Assembly: GCF_002775205.1 (NCBI RefSeq)
Contig: NC_036448.1
Location: 3,250,572 to 3,314,571 of the forward strand
DNA from: Xiphophorus maculatus
Lineage: Eukaryota > Chordata > Actinopteri > Cyprinodontiformes > Poeciliidae
DNA length: 64,000 nt
Direction: 5' to 3'
Shown here: positions 22,905 to 35,000 of the stretch, one piece after another
Position numbering within the stretch: the first letter of the stretch is position 1
How the letters are laid out: every line of letters begins with the position of its first letter
Notes under the pieces: model-generated
What the model saw: the letters and a program-made list of their open reading frames with translations, nothing else
Databases searched by the model: none
Told to the model about the DNA's origin: nothing
Made by a program: the position numbers and the translations under genes

Positions 22905-22950
22905 GTTGTGAATTGGCTCTACACAAATAAACTGAATTGAATTAAATGTA
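22905..22950. mobile_element. Non-LTR retrotransposon 3' tail
   Basis: The sequence GGCTCTACACAAATAAACTG followed by (AATTG)-like repeats is the tail type of teleost LINEs that end in a short tandem repeat. Only the 3' end is recognisable. Confidence 0.5.
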
Positions 22951-23090
22951 ATCTATTTTATGCTCTTGGTAAGAGATTATGTTTTAATGATAATGATAAT
23001 TATAGAGAGTTAAAGTTTTGTCTCTGTAAGGAATAAAATTGATTTGTCCTCACCTATTTATATTTTCTTTGCAGATGTTAGGTTGACAAA

Positions 23091-26000
23091 ATGAAGACAA
23101 GAGAAGATGTAACAATAATCAACCAGGGTCTGGACGGTGAGATGGTAAATACAACTGTTTTGTTTCATTACTTATTGTTCAGACAATATTCCCGCGTTAT
23201 ACTAAAATTAGAAATTGTGACAATATATTTGGCTCCAAATACATGTAAACTCAATTGTTCTTACATTATTTTTAAGTTTAGCAAATAGAAATAATGTTGG
23301 TAATCCTAACTGATCTAAAACACAATGGCAGGTATTGTAATACCTGCCTTTGTGTTATTCACTAGTACATAAAAAAAATATCACAGCAAACTTGATATCT
23401 TTTGGTTGTTCACGTAACACTTCCTTTAAAACACGGCGATGCATTTGACTGTGAAGCGTTTCAGCAGAAACGGTTGTGCGTGTGTGGGTGTGTGTGTGTG
23501 TATGTATGTGTGTGTGTGCAGGAAGTCAGCGGCTACCGCCCCTGTCTGTGGAAGCTGGTCCTGGTTGGGGTGGGTGCAGTTTGCTCTGGGGGTCTCCTCC
23601 TCCTGCTGCTCTACTGGCTGCCTGAGTGGGGCGTCAAGGGGACTTGCACACACACGTCTCTGAGCGATGCACACACCCTGCTGCTCAGAACCAAGGTGCA
23701 AAACAAAACCAACATTAAGCAACGAACTTTGATAATTTATTCATAACCTGTTTGGACTTGTTTTCATACGAGCAAAACATGGGAAGAGTAGAAAACACCT
23801 GATTTGTGTATATTCTGCATGTTGTATTTCCTTGATTAATTTGAACAGCAAATGTTAAAGCTCTAGTATGTAACTTTTATTAATAAAAATATATTTTTTT
23901 ACATACTTGTTGAAACTGTCACTATGTCAAGAGAGGACAATATGAGACAGATAATCTGAAAAAATTGAGCTCCTCTGCATTGTCAGTCCTCTGCTCCTCT
24001 TTATCACCCTACAGCAGGGGTGGGAAATCCTGGTCCTCGAGGGCCGGTGTCCTGCAACTCTTAGAAGTCTCCCTTTTCCAACACACTTGAATCCAATAGC
24101 TGAATCACCTCCTAAGTGCAGTCAAGTTCTCCAGAGTCCTGCTAATGACCTTATTATTTGACTTAGGTGTGTTGAAGTAGAGATGCATCTAAACGTTGCA
24201 GGAGACCGGCCCTCGAGGCCTGGAGTTGCCCACCGCTGCCTTACAGTGAACACAGCGTATCATGACTCCTAAGGCTAGTTAGCATAGCCACCGATGAAGG
24301 CGAATAAACAGTTTTCCTGTTGTTTCTCCACCATTAGCACATTTAGTGATGCATACATGAGGATTATTGACAGGGTTAAGCCCCTCCTCCTGGCTCTGAT
24401 TGGTTGTTTAGGTCAGGAGTGGCGCATTTCTTCAGACGGCAATAATAATTCAGGATAGAGGTGGAGGAGATCGAACTTCTCACATTATCTGTCTCATAGC
24501 TAACTGTCACAGCTTGGTGACAGTTTTATCAAATATGTCAAAAACCTTTTTTTAAAATAAAAGTTACAACATACTGAAGCTTTGAGGAATGTCTTTTTTG
24601 GGTGAACTCTGTAGGATGAGTTCAGGCAGTGGTTTCGAGTCAGAGTCCACAGAATGCTGGCTCCAGGCAGGAAGCCCTTTGACGATTTGGATGTAAAACC
24701 CAGAAGTCAGCTCGCAAACGGAAACTTCGGTCACCAGGTCTGCTCTGTTCAAGATGAACAGCTTCCCCAGGAGCAGCAGGTTCAGGTACGTTACATTACA
24801 TGTGTTTTTACTTATATGGAGTATATTATTGTGGAACATAATGACGAAGAATTCGGCCTCTGATCATCTTAGTCTCCTTTCCCCTCTTAGATACAATACT
24901 TCACACACCACAGCTTTAGATACTACTGGAATGATGCCATCCAGAACTTTGCATTCTATCAGTAAGTGGTTCCCACAGCCATTTCACCTATACTGCCTTA
25001 TATTGAGACAATAAACCACTAAAATGAACTAAGTCTCTACTTATGAAGTGATAGCACAACTTGTCTTACAAACTTACATACAGTTGAGCCCACAATTACA
25101 GTTCTGCTGAAATTGTGTAATATTATTTATTGTGCTGAGAAATAAAGTTAAATATTTTCATGTTTCAAGGAAACAAAGTCAGACAATAAAGCTGTGCTTG
25201 AAGTTTCTGGAGAGCCTTTCTTTCTTCTCCATCAGGATGATTTGGTCAGATGTTATCCCTGCAGTCTTTCAGCGTTTTAGTTTCTGGTTCAGATTCTCTA
25301 TCGGCTTCATATTTCTGGCTGGGCTATTCCAAACTGTTGCCATTGTTTTCTGGTAACTGTCCACTCAGTGGGCAGAAAACTGTCCACTCAGTGCAGGTTG
25401 ATGCAGGTTGATGTCCGACCTTTTCTGTATTTGTTTTTATTCTAGCTTGGAATTGGTAGCAGGTAGAAACCCAATGTTTCCCTAAAGGGGCGGTATTATG
25501 TGTTTTCCAGGCACATGGTGCCATTTTATAGTTCAATTAAATAATTATAATAATATAATAATCAGTTGTTATAAAAATGCTACATATATATATCAAACAT
25601 GACGTAAAAGAAATTTGACATTGCAATTTAAGGCCTTGAAATTGGACGTCTGTCTCTTTAAGAAGCTCCTGCTCTTTCCCACAGTCCGCCTTCAGAATGT
25701 CATCACAAGAACCTTTCTCTGTTAAGAGCTGGACTGAGAAATAGTTCATGTAATGAGCTCAGGAGGTGACCAGTTCCACTTGGTGTTTGCTAATTGCTGC
25801 TGGCTAGTCTGAAGGAGCAGAGTGGGGGAGTCGTGGGGAGGAGGGGTGCCCTGTGAGGCGGAAGCTTGAAGGCATCGCTCAGTTTCACCAAACGTTTTGC
25901 AAACCTGAATAGTTGCCAGGGGAGATTTAAGGATTTCTCACACATGCATGAAATAATGAAAACGACACTCCAGGCATGTATTTGATGAGGGAATAACTTT

Positions 26001-29000
26001 ATAACATTATGTAAAGCTCTAAAAAGTCAACTTTACATAATACAGCCCTTTTAAGGGGGACACATTATACTTCATTTTAAACAGGTTAGGATTGGTCTAT
26101 GGGCTGTACAATTTATTATTGTTAAATCTTTTGTATCATTCTCATAAAATGAGATTTCACCTCCTCATCCTGCTTATTTTGAACTCATCTCAGAATGAAC
26201 CGTTTTAGGTCTCTATCACTTTTATGCAAATGAGCTGTTGCTGACCACAACCCCCAACTCACTGTTTACACTCGACTTTTCCAGTAGCCACTGTACAGAG
26301 CAAACAGTGATAAAACCAGCCGACCAGCTTAGTTTGGGTTGCTAGGTAACAAATATATCAGTGCCTGCCAATTGTGACGCCATAATCAAGAGGTTTTTAA
26401 AACGGTTTGTTTTCCACACAACAAAAACACATGAACTTTTAGCCAGAAAATGATTGGATGTTTTTTTTTCTTCTTTTTTGTTACTAAAAGCGGTACAGAA
26501 CCAAGTGAAAGTACAAAAACATTTCAAAACAATAGTTCCCCTTCAAGTGAATCAACCGGCTCACTAGCTTGAACTGAAGTCATTAATCCAACCCACTGAG
26601 ACTAATATTGTTATAAAATGGCAATTTACCATCTAACCATTTCTTCTCTCATCCTGTGGAAGAGGTCTGGTGAAATGTAGCATCTCAAATGTTACTCTGT
26701 GAAGAACAATAAGGCTCTTTCTGGTCTCTTCTTTAATCCAACATACTGGGTCCCAATTTTTGATCCAAAGTTTGGTTCAGACAGCACACACCCAGGTTTT
26801 GGTTTGAAGAAAACAGCCAGCGTATTTTAGTGTGTAGCTGATGTGGATCTGTGCATGGTTTATGCATGAGGGCCCTGACGTTGTTATGAGTGGAAGAGCT
26901 GTCCACACGACAATAGAAGATAAAACTCTGTGCTTCCCTAGAGGCCTGGAGGATGTGAAGGTGAGCTGTGCCCACATCCACGCCGAACACAGCCGTGGGC
27001 TGACCAAAGCACTGCAGGACTACAGGTATCTCTCTGCATCAGAGTTTTATTTTATTTATTTATTTATTTGATGAATAAAAAAAAGAGTCAATTCCCACAA
27101 ATTTATTGGTGACAAAGTAAAGAAGGATTAAATCTCAAACATTCTTTCAGGAGGTTGTTTTTCGGGGAGAATGAGATCGCTGTGAGAGTCCCCTCTCTGT
27201 TCAAGCTTCTCATCAAGGAGGTGAGCGTTGAACCCGCGCCTCTTCCTTTAACACTCCCGCTTTAATCAGCTCTCCTTCCAACAGTTCCAGATGGTGTTTT
27301 GTTTCTCTCTTATTTCCCACCAGGTGCTGAATCCTTTCTACATCTTCCAGCTCTTCAGTGTTGTTCTGTGGACCGCCGAAGACTACTACTATTACGCCAC
27401 AGCCATCGTTTTCATGTCGGTCATATCCATAGCTACCTCACTGTACACCATTAGGAAGGTGAGGCATAGACGAGCGAAAGCTGACCGGAGCTGACCCTGT
27501 TCAGCTTGTTTGTCTTCTAGATTTCTACACATAATATTTGTCACTGGAATTCTGGTAGTCATGTGACCGTTTCTTTTTTTATTATTATTATTATTTCTGA
27601 GTAAATCTCCCTGCTGACTGTTCTGCAGCAATACGTGATGCTGCACGACATGGTGGCGTCTCACAGCGTGGTGCGAGTGTCGGTTTGCAGAGGAGACAAA
27701 GGCATGTTTGACGTTCTGCTGCACGTCGCTGCTGGAGTGCCCGCTCTCCTCGCTCACTGTTGTGTCTGTCTCAGACACAGAACAGGCCATGTCGACGGAG
27801 CTCGTGCCCGGTGATGTCATCGCCATCCCGGCCAATGGGATGGTGATGCCGTGTGACGCCGTGCTTTTCCAAGGGACCTGCGTTGTGAACGAGAGCATGC
27901 TGACAGGTGTGGATGTTTGCTGGGCTTCAGGTTCTTTTAAGTTTTAAAGGTGCAGTATGTAACTTTTATTTAAAAAAAAAATGTTTTATAGAGTTGGGTA
28001 GTAACTAGTTACATTTACTCAGTTACATTTACTTAAGTGGGTTTGTAAAATAAATGTACTTTTAGGGGTATTTTTAGTAATACCCAATTTCCTCATTTCC
28101 TCCCTAAAAACAAGTACTTTTTACTTTTACTTGAGTAATTTTGTCATGAAGTATTTTTACTCTTACTTGAGTAAAATTTCCAGATTCTGAATGAAAACAC
28201 AAACATGTTTTAACCAAAACAATTCACCGGACACAGACACACACCTGCAGATTTTTGTTAAAATTTCATAAGTTTTATATGAAAATAAATAGATTTTGCA
28301 AAAATGTTCCTTATGCATGATCTTATTTTCTATTTACGCCATTTATATGAGTTATTTTCATTCTGGTCTTTAACATACCAAAATGTCCACAAAACTTTAT
28401 ATTTTGGTTTGTCTGATGACGTCATTTTTAATTGTTAATGATTAATGTCTTGATCAGTTCAGTCGCCTTTTTACCAAATACTTTTTTACTCTAACTTGAG
28501 TAATTTCTTGGACGGCTACTTTTTACTTTTACTTGAGTGAAAACATGTTGAAGTAGTGCTGCTCTTACTTCAGTACAGTTTTTGGTACTCTATCCAGCTC
28601 TGGAAATGAGACAGATATGATTGAGCTAGCATGATGCAAGACTCGAAAAGTCAATTTTACATAATTCTGCCCCTTTAAAATCTTCATTTGTTCCTGACCT
28701 GTGGAAATATTCTGAGAATTATTTTCTACTAATGGCATCCTAAGTGCTACAGTTTGAACTAAAAAGAAAGAAATCCATCCAAACTTGGCTTTCACTGGAT
28801 ATCTCTCCACATGCCTTCTTTCTGCAGGCGAAAGCGTTCCAGTGACCAAAACCAGTCTGCCCAGTTCGGGCGATGAGGCGGCGAGGAGATACAGCATGGA
28901 GGAACACAAGAGACACACGCTGTTCTGTGGAACCAACGTCATCCAGACCCGATTCTATGCTGGCGAGCTGGTGAAGGCCGTGGTGATCCGAACAGGTGAG

Positions 29001-32000
29001 GCATCAACTTAAAAATGTCCGTCATCAAAACGCAAAAATGACAACAATCTCTATGACTTCCCTCCGCCTAACCCCCCCCCACAGGCTTCAGTACAGAGAA
29101 GGGCCAGCTGGTGCGCTCCATTCTCCACCCTAAGCCCACAGACTTCAGGCTGTACCGGGACGCCTACCTCTTCCTGCTGTGTCTGGTCGGCGTGGCGGGC
29201 ATCGGCTTCGTCTACACCATCATCCTCAGCATCATGAACAAGGTCCCACTGCCGCTATTCTACACACGTCTGCAGGGGCTTATCATGTTTCTCAGCGTAA
29301 AGATGTGGAAACGCATTATGTTGCAGACACAGAACAGGCCATGTCTGTTCTGTGAATTCATTTTGCATGAATTCAAATGAAAAAGTGTAGAAAAATCCAA
29401 CCTTTAATTTGTACATTTATACAGTTGGGGGGGGCGATACCACGTGAGTAAATAGTTTTTCACCAGTATAAGCCGTGTGATAACAAATGTTGCTGGACGA
29501 TAAGTTGTGACAGAAGTTCTTGGCATAAACGATAATGTTGTTGTTTTGAGTCCATTTCCAAGTAATATAAGACAACACACCCAAACACCAGTCTCCCAGC
29601 TGAGTTTAGTGCATGTTTATCTTTGTGATAGTAGGACAGAATAGACTTTTTTCTTGCATAACTATTAAGCAATGTCACTCCTATCTGCAACTGTCCTATC
29701 AGTAAGTTTTAGAGGTTGATTTGCCTCCCTTCCTTTGTTCTCAATGTGAGATATCAACGTAAATACAGGTGCCACTTAATCTGCATTCCCCTGGGAAAAA
29801 GGAGGCCATGGGTTACTTATTAAAAGTTCCTACAAACCCTGATCAGCTTTTAGAACGTTTAAAGGAAATTGATTTCCTCTGTTATATTTTGTGTATTTGG
29901 GTCAGTGGACATTTTATAGTGACAATTATTTCTTAAAATGGATTCCCCCCATTAAAGGGTCAGTATGATGTAAAATTGACTTTTTTAAGCGTTACTTCTT
30001 GTTATAATGTTATTCCCTCATCAAACACATACCTGTGAGGGTTGCTTTGATTCTTTCATGCAAAAGTTTGAGAAATCATTTAATCTCCCGTGGCAACCAT
30101 TCAGATGTTGAAGGCAACCTAGTGCCAGCTGAGTGTCAGCCCTTCCACCGCAGCACCACCCCTTGGCTCCTTCAGACTAGCATATACCTTCTTTCCTAAT
30201 TTGCAGCAATTAGCAAACAGCTGGTGGAACTGTGTGCCTAATGAGCTCATTATAGGAGCTATTTCTCAGTGCAACGCTGGTAAAAATCTTGTTAAAGGGT
30301 TAGTAGAGGAGCCATGTTGTGATGACTTCCTGAAGGCAGAGTTTCAGAAAGAGCAGAGATTTTAAAGAGACAGAGGCCCAATTTCAAGGAGTTAACTTAC
30401 AAAGTCAAATTTCATATTTGATATACAGTATATGACATCTGAAGGTGTTTTATAGCATGACTTTGCTATAAAATGGCACTACGTAGCTGCAGATAATGAT
30501 GCCCCTTTAAGGCTTTTCCCATGTCTTTACTAGGGATGCCTCTAAATGTGGGATTTGTAGTTTTCATTGACGTGTCTGAAAAACATGAAGGTTCCAGCTA
30601 AAACCATCATCATCGAGTCTCTGGACATTATCACCATCACCATTCCACCGGCCTTACCGGCGGCCATGACAGCCGGCATCGTGTACGCACAGCGGCGTCT
30701 GAAGCGCGTCGGCATCTTTTGCATCAGTCCTCAGAGGATCAACATGTGCGGCCAGCTTAACCTGGTCTGCTTTGACAAGGTAATCCACTGCAACAAGACA
30801 AGTTCACATTTCACTAACAGATTTTTTTCAGTTGCACCAAAACATTTTCCCATGTTGTTAGTGAAACAGTCTGCTAGTAGAACTGGTACTTTTTTAAAAA
30901 AAAAAATCAATTTTCAAGAATTATTGACTTTAAACAAGCTGAAAAGTTACTTGTAAGTTAGTTTCGTCTTATTTCAAGTGCACTAAGATATTTGCACTAT
31001 AAACCAGATCAAAAATACTTGGAAAAGATTTTGTGTTTTTGCAGTTATAAAAATGATCTCATGAAAAGGAAGCAGTTTAAGAGTGAAGCAAAGATCCTGA
31101 CTGAAATACTCTGGTTGGTGCTTTAGCTGAATGTTTGTATTTATCCTGCAGACTGGCACCCTCACTGAGGATGGATTGGACCTGTGGGGCATCCATAGAG
31201 CAGAACATGGCAGGTAGAGGAAACGTCTCTCTCTCTCTCTCTCCCTCATTTCCTCCCTAAAAACGAATGCAGAACTCCCCGACTTGCTACTGCAGCTTTG
31301 TAGCTCCGGAGCCGGGCCCAGCCGAGGAGCGCCTGGTGAAGAGCGCCTTCGTGGCCTGCATGGCAACGTGTCACTCTCTCACCAAAATAGAGGGAGAGCT
31401 CTCCGGAGACCCTTTAGATCTGAAGATGTTTGCCTCCACAGGCTGGGTGAGTAAAACGTTCTTTCAGACAGAAACAGTTTGAATGTGTTTCTGTTTCTCC
31501 AAAGAAATATTTATGGGAAATCCATAAAGAAATATTTATGGATTCCCCCCCCCACTCTTTAGGTCTTAGAGGAGCCAACAGAAGAAGAAACTGCTCTTCA
31601 CAATCCGCTGATGCCAACAGTGGTCCGACCTCCAAAGCGAGCCATCACTGGAGACGGTCAGAGGCAGTCACAAGTCCAGAACATGGTACATGTCCAACAT
31701 GTCCACTTTTACATTAGTGCAAGACAGGACATTCACGTTCTGTCACATAACAACCACAAGCTTTAGCAGATTTGATCAGGATTCTATTCAACAGACCAAC
31801 ACAAAGTAGGGCGTAATTGTGAAGCAGAAGGAAAATGATTCATGTTCTTTTCTTTTCATAATAAATAAAGGTCTGAAAAGTGTGGCATACATTTGTAGCC
31901 GGGTCTCTTCTACTGTGATGCTTCTAAATAAAATCCAGCGGAACCAGTTTCCTTCAGAATCATGAAATCAGTAAATAGATCCGCTTGTAATTTAATTAGT

Positions 32001-35000
32001 GTCTGAATCCAGCTGCTCTGTGAAGAACACTGCAAAAACGCAAAATATTACCAAGTATGTTTGGTCTGGTTTCTACTTCAAATATCTTGGTTCATTTAAA
32101 ACCTGACATAACTAACTTACATGTAGCTTTCCAACTTGTTTTAAGTCAATAATCTTTTTAAAGATTTTGCTGGCTCTAGTGGCCTTTATTTGAAAGAAGT
32201 TTGACAGGAAAGAGGGTAATGAGAGAAGGGGGAAGATGATGCGACAAACGTGGGAGTCGAACCTGCGACCACCGGCACGAGGACTAAGGCCTCAATATGG
32301 GGGTCGTGCTTTGCCCCTGCACTACCACAGCACCCCAAGTCAATAATTCTTGAATATTGATAAATAGTAACAGTTCCAATGATTGATTGTTTCAGTTATA
32401 AAATGGAAAAAATATGTTGTTAAGAGAACAAAATATGCTGGTGAAACTACAACTTTTTATTAATATTCAAGAATTATTGACTTAAAATAGGCTCCTATAA
32501 TCTTGTTGAAAAATTACTTGTAATTTAAATTTGTCTTATTTCAAGTGACCTGAGATATTTTCAAAAACTAGACCAAAAACTACTGAAGAGTTTATGTTTT
32601 TGCAGTGAAATCCAGTTGAAATGTTGCCATAAGCATTTTTGGGAATACTTTTTATAGCTGTGTGTGAGAGTTACAAAAACTGATCAAATCAAAACTGATC
32701 TCTGATCAAAACACTGATCATCACCACAATTAAACACGGAAGTGACTGCATCGCGATGTAGAGTTTCTTTTTTTTTCCAGCAATTTCGATGAAGGTAGCC
32801 AGAGTTGATCCAGGGAGAAAGGCTGGAAAAACCCCCCGTAGAAAACCAACCAGATTTAATGTTTTCAACATTAAATCTGGTTTAATTAAATCTAATGATT
32901 CTGAACTGTAAAGTCAGTTTGTGGTCAAAGCGTTAGGGTTAAAAAGCGCTTTAATGTAAAGCTCTTGGAACTGCCTTATTGCTGAAATGTGCTATACAAA
33001 TAAACGTGATTGATTCATTTATAGCAAATTTTTTACTTTTGGTGCTCAGAATTTTTTTCTAGAAGATTTCGGAGCTTAATCTCAAAATTTCTGAATTTTT
33101 GGTGGAAATTTTCTCCTTTTTCTGTCGCCCTAACACGGCGTTGTGGGCATGGAGAAAATGAAAATTTTAAAGTTTTTATTAACGTTGTCTCCCCAGTCCT
33201 GTGAGTTGGGCATAGTGCGACAGTTCCCCTTCTCCTCGGTGCTGCAGAGGATGAGCGTGGTGGTCAGGAGGCTTGGGGACAAACACATGGAAGCCTTCCT
33301 GAAGGGGGCACCGGAGGTCGTGGCTGGCCTATGCAAACCACACTCAGGTCAGGCCTTCTTCTTTTGGGGTGAAGACAGCCTCTTCTTTTTTGTCTTCTTT
33401 ATAATAATAGCAAGAAAGTGGCAGCAGAATGGTTTGGTCCCTCATCCAGGGGCCTAGTGCGTCCAGACCGGTCTGATCCCATCCTGTCCTTCCCTTCAGT
33501 CCCACAGAGTTTCACTGAGACTCTGGAGAGCTACACCAGGCAGGGCTTCAGGGTGATTGCACTGGCACACCGACAGCTGGAGTCCAAACTGTCCTGGCAC
33601 AAAGTCCAGACGCTCAGCAGGTACGTCACTAATCCCAGATAAAAAGCGTTGGCACTGCATGCGCTCGCTCCCACCTGGATTCTGAATCTGTCTGCCCGCA
33701 TTTCCACTGTTAATGTTTAAACTCCGACCCTGATCTTCTCCCGTCTCTCCTACAAGCAAATATGGCTTTCACACTGCGTAAACTTTATGTAACGTCACAA
33801 CCACAAACTTCAATTTGTTATTTGGGGATTTTATTCAATTCAGCAAAACCTTTAACCTCCAGCTGTGAAACGCTAGTAAAGAAATGCCTCAGAAGACGGG
33901 CAGCCATTACAACGCTTGGCGATATGGACTTAAAGTTTTATCACAATATTTTATGGTGTTATTGTGATAATGATAAAAGTGAGGATAAGAACTATTTATT
34001 ACTTTTATTTTAGGTAACCATGTAGCTGTGACGACATGACACAGCAATCAGAGCCACACAAATACTGATTAGAAAAAGAAAAATCCATCTGTAACATTCT
34101 TTTTTAGGACCCTACTTACAGAAAGAAGTCTTAATTTGTATCACTAATATGATACACTAAGCTTGTATCATATTTTTAAATTAATTCATATGTATTGATA
34201 CGTTTCTTAAACAAATATAGAGAAAACCGTAAAAATAACAGTCCTGACAGTTTTGTGGGGTTTTATTTATCATTAGCTGGAATTTATTGTGGTAGCAATA
34301 AATCAAAAATCATATCAGACTAAGAAATTTAAATGGTACAATAAATGCCCAAACTTAAGCTAGTAGCAGAACTAATATGAAAATTTGGGTCAATTTCAAT
34401 ATCCCTGTAAGCATTGTTGTTATGGCCGACTGCCAATATTTACCGATATTGTATAATTTATATATCTCACTACACTTCTGCCACCTTAAAAAAAAAATCA
34501 ACCACTCTCACTGTCACATGACCAAACAAGCATGATCTAAAACCAGAAACAAATGGCAACAAGATAGAAATTAATATCGGTTGTTAATATTTTGTAGGAC
34601 GGACCGATACCGATATGTTACTAAATGACTAATATCGGCTGATACCAATGACGCTGCTATATCATAGATCTCTAAGCAGAAACATTTTATTTATCATTCT
34701 CTAAGCACCTTATTTAATTTCCCTTTTGTATAAATAAAGTATTTTTCATTTGAATTTGGATTTCATCGACTCATTGTTTCTGTTTACTCTGATATTACAG
34801 TCAAACAGGTGTTTGGTTTGTGTTTTTTTTTTTTTTCAGAGATTTGATAGAGACCAACATGGAGTTCCTCGGGTTGATCGTCATGCAGAACAAAATCAAA
34901 CAGGAGACAGCTGGCGTTCTGACTGAGCTCCGGAGGGCTAACATCCGCACTCTGATGGTCACAGGTATCTCTGCTCTGTGAAGACGTTCGCTCATCGGGG

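Noticed and set aside
27392..27898. 168-codon minus-strand frame
   Set aside because: It is the shadow of atp13a3 exons on the plus strand.
32940..33010. Micro-exon candidate reading LLELPY for the short spot in atp13a3
   Set aside because: It belongs to a common repeat tail (gctatacaaataaa) and lacks a GT donor.
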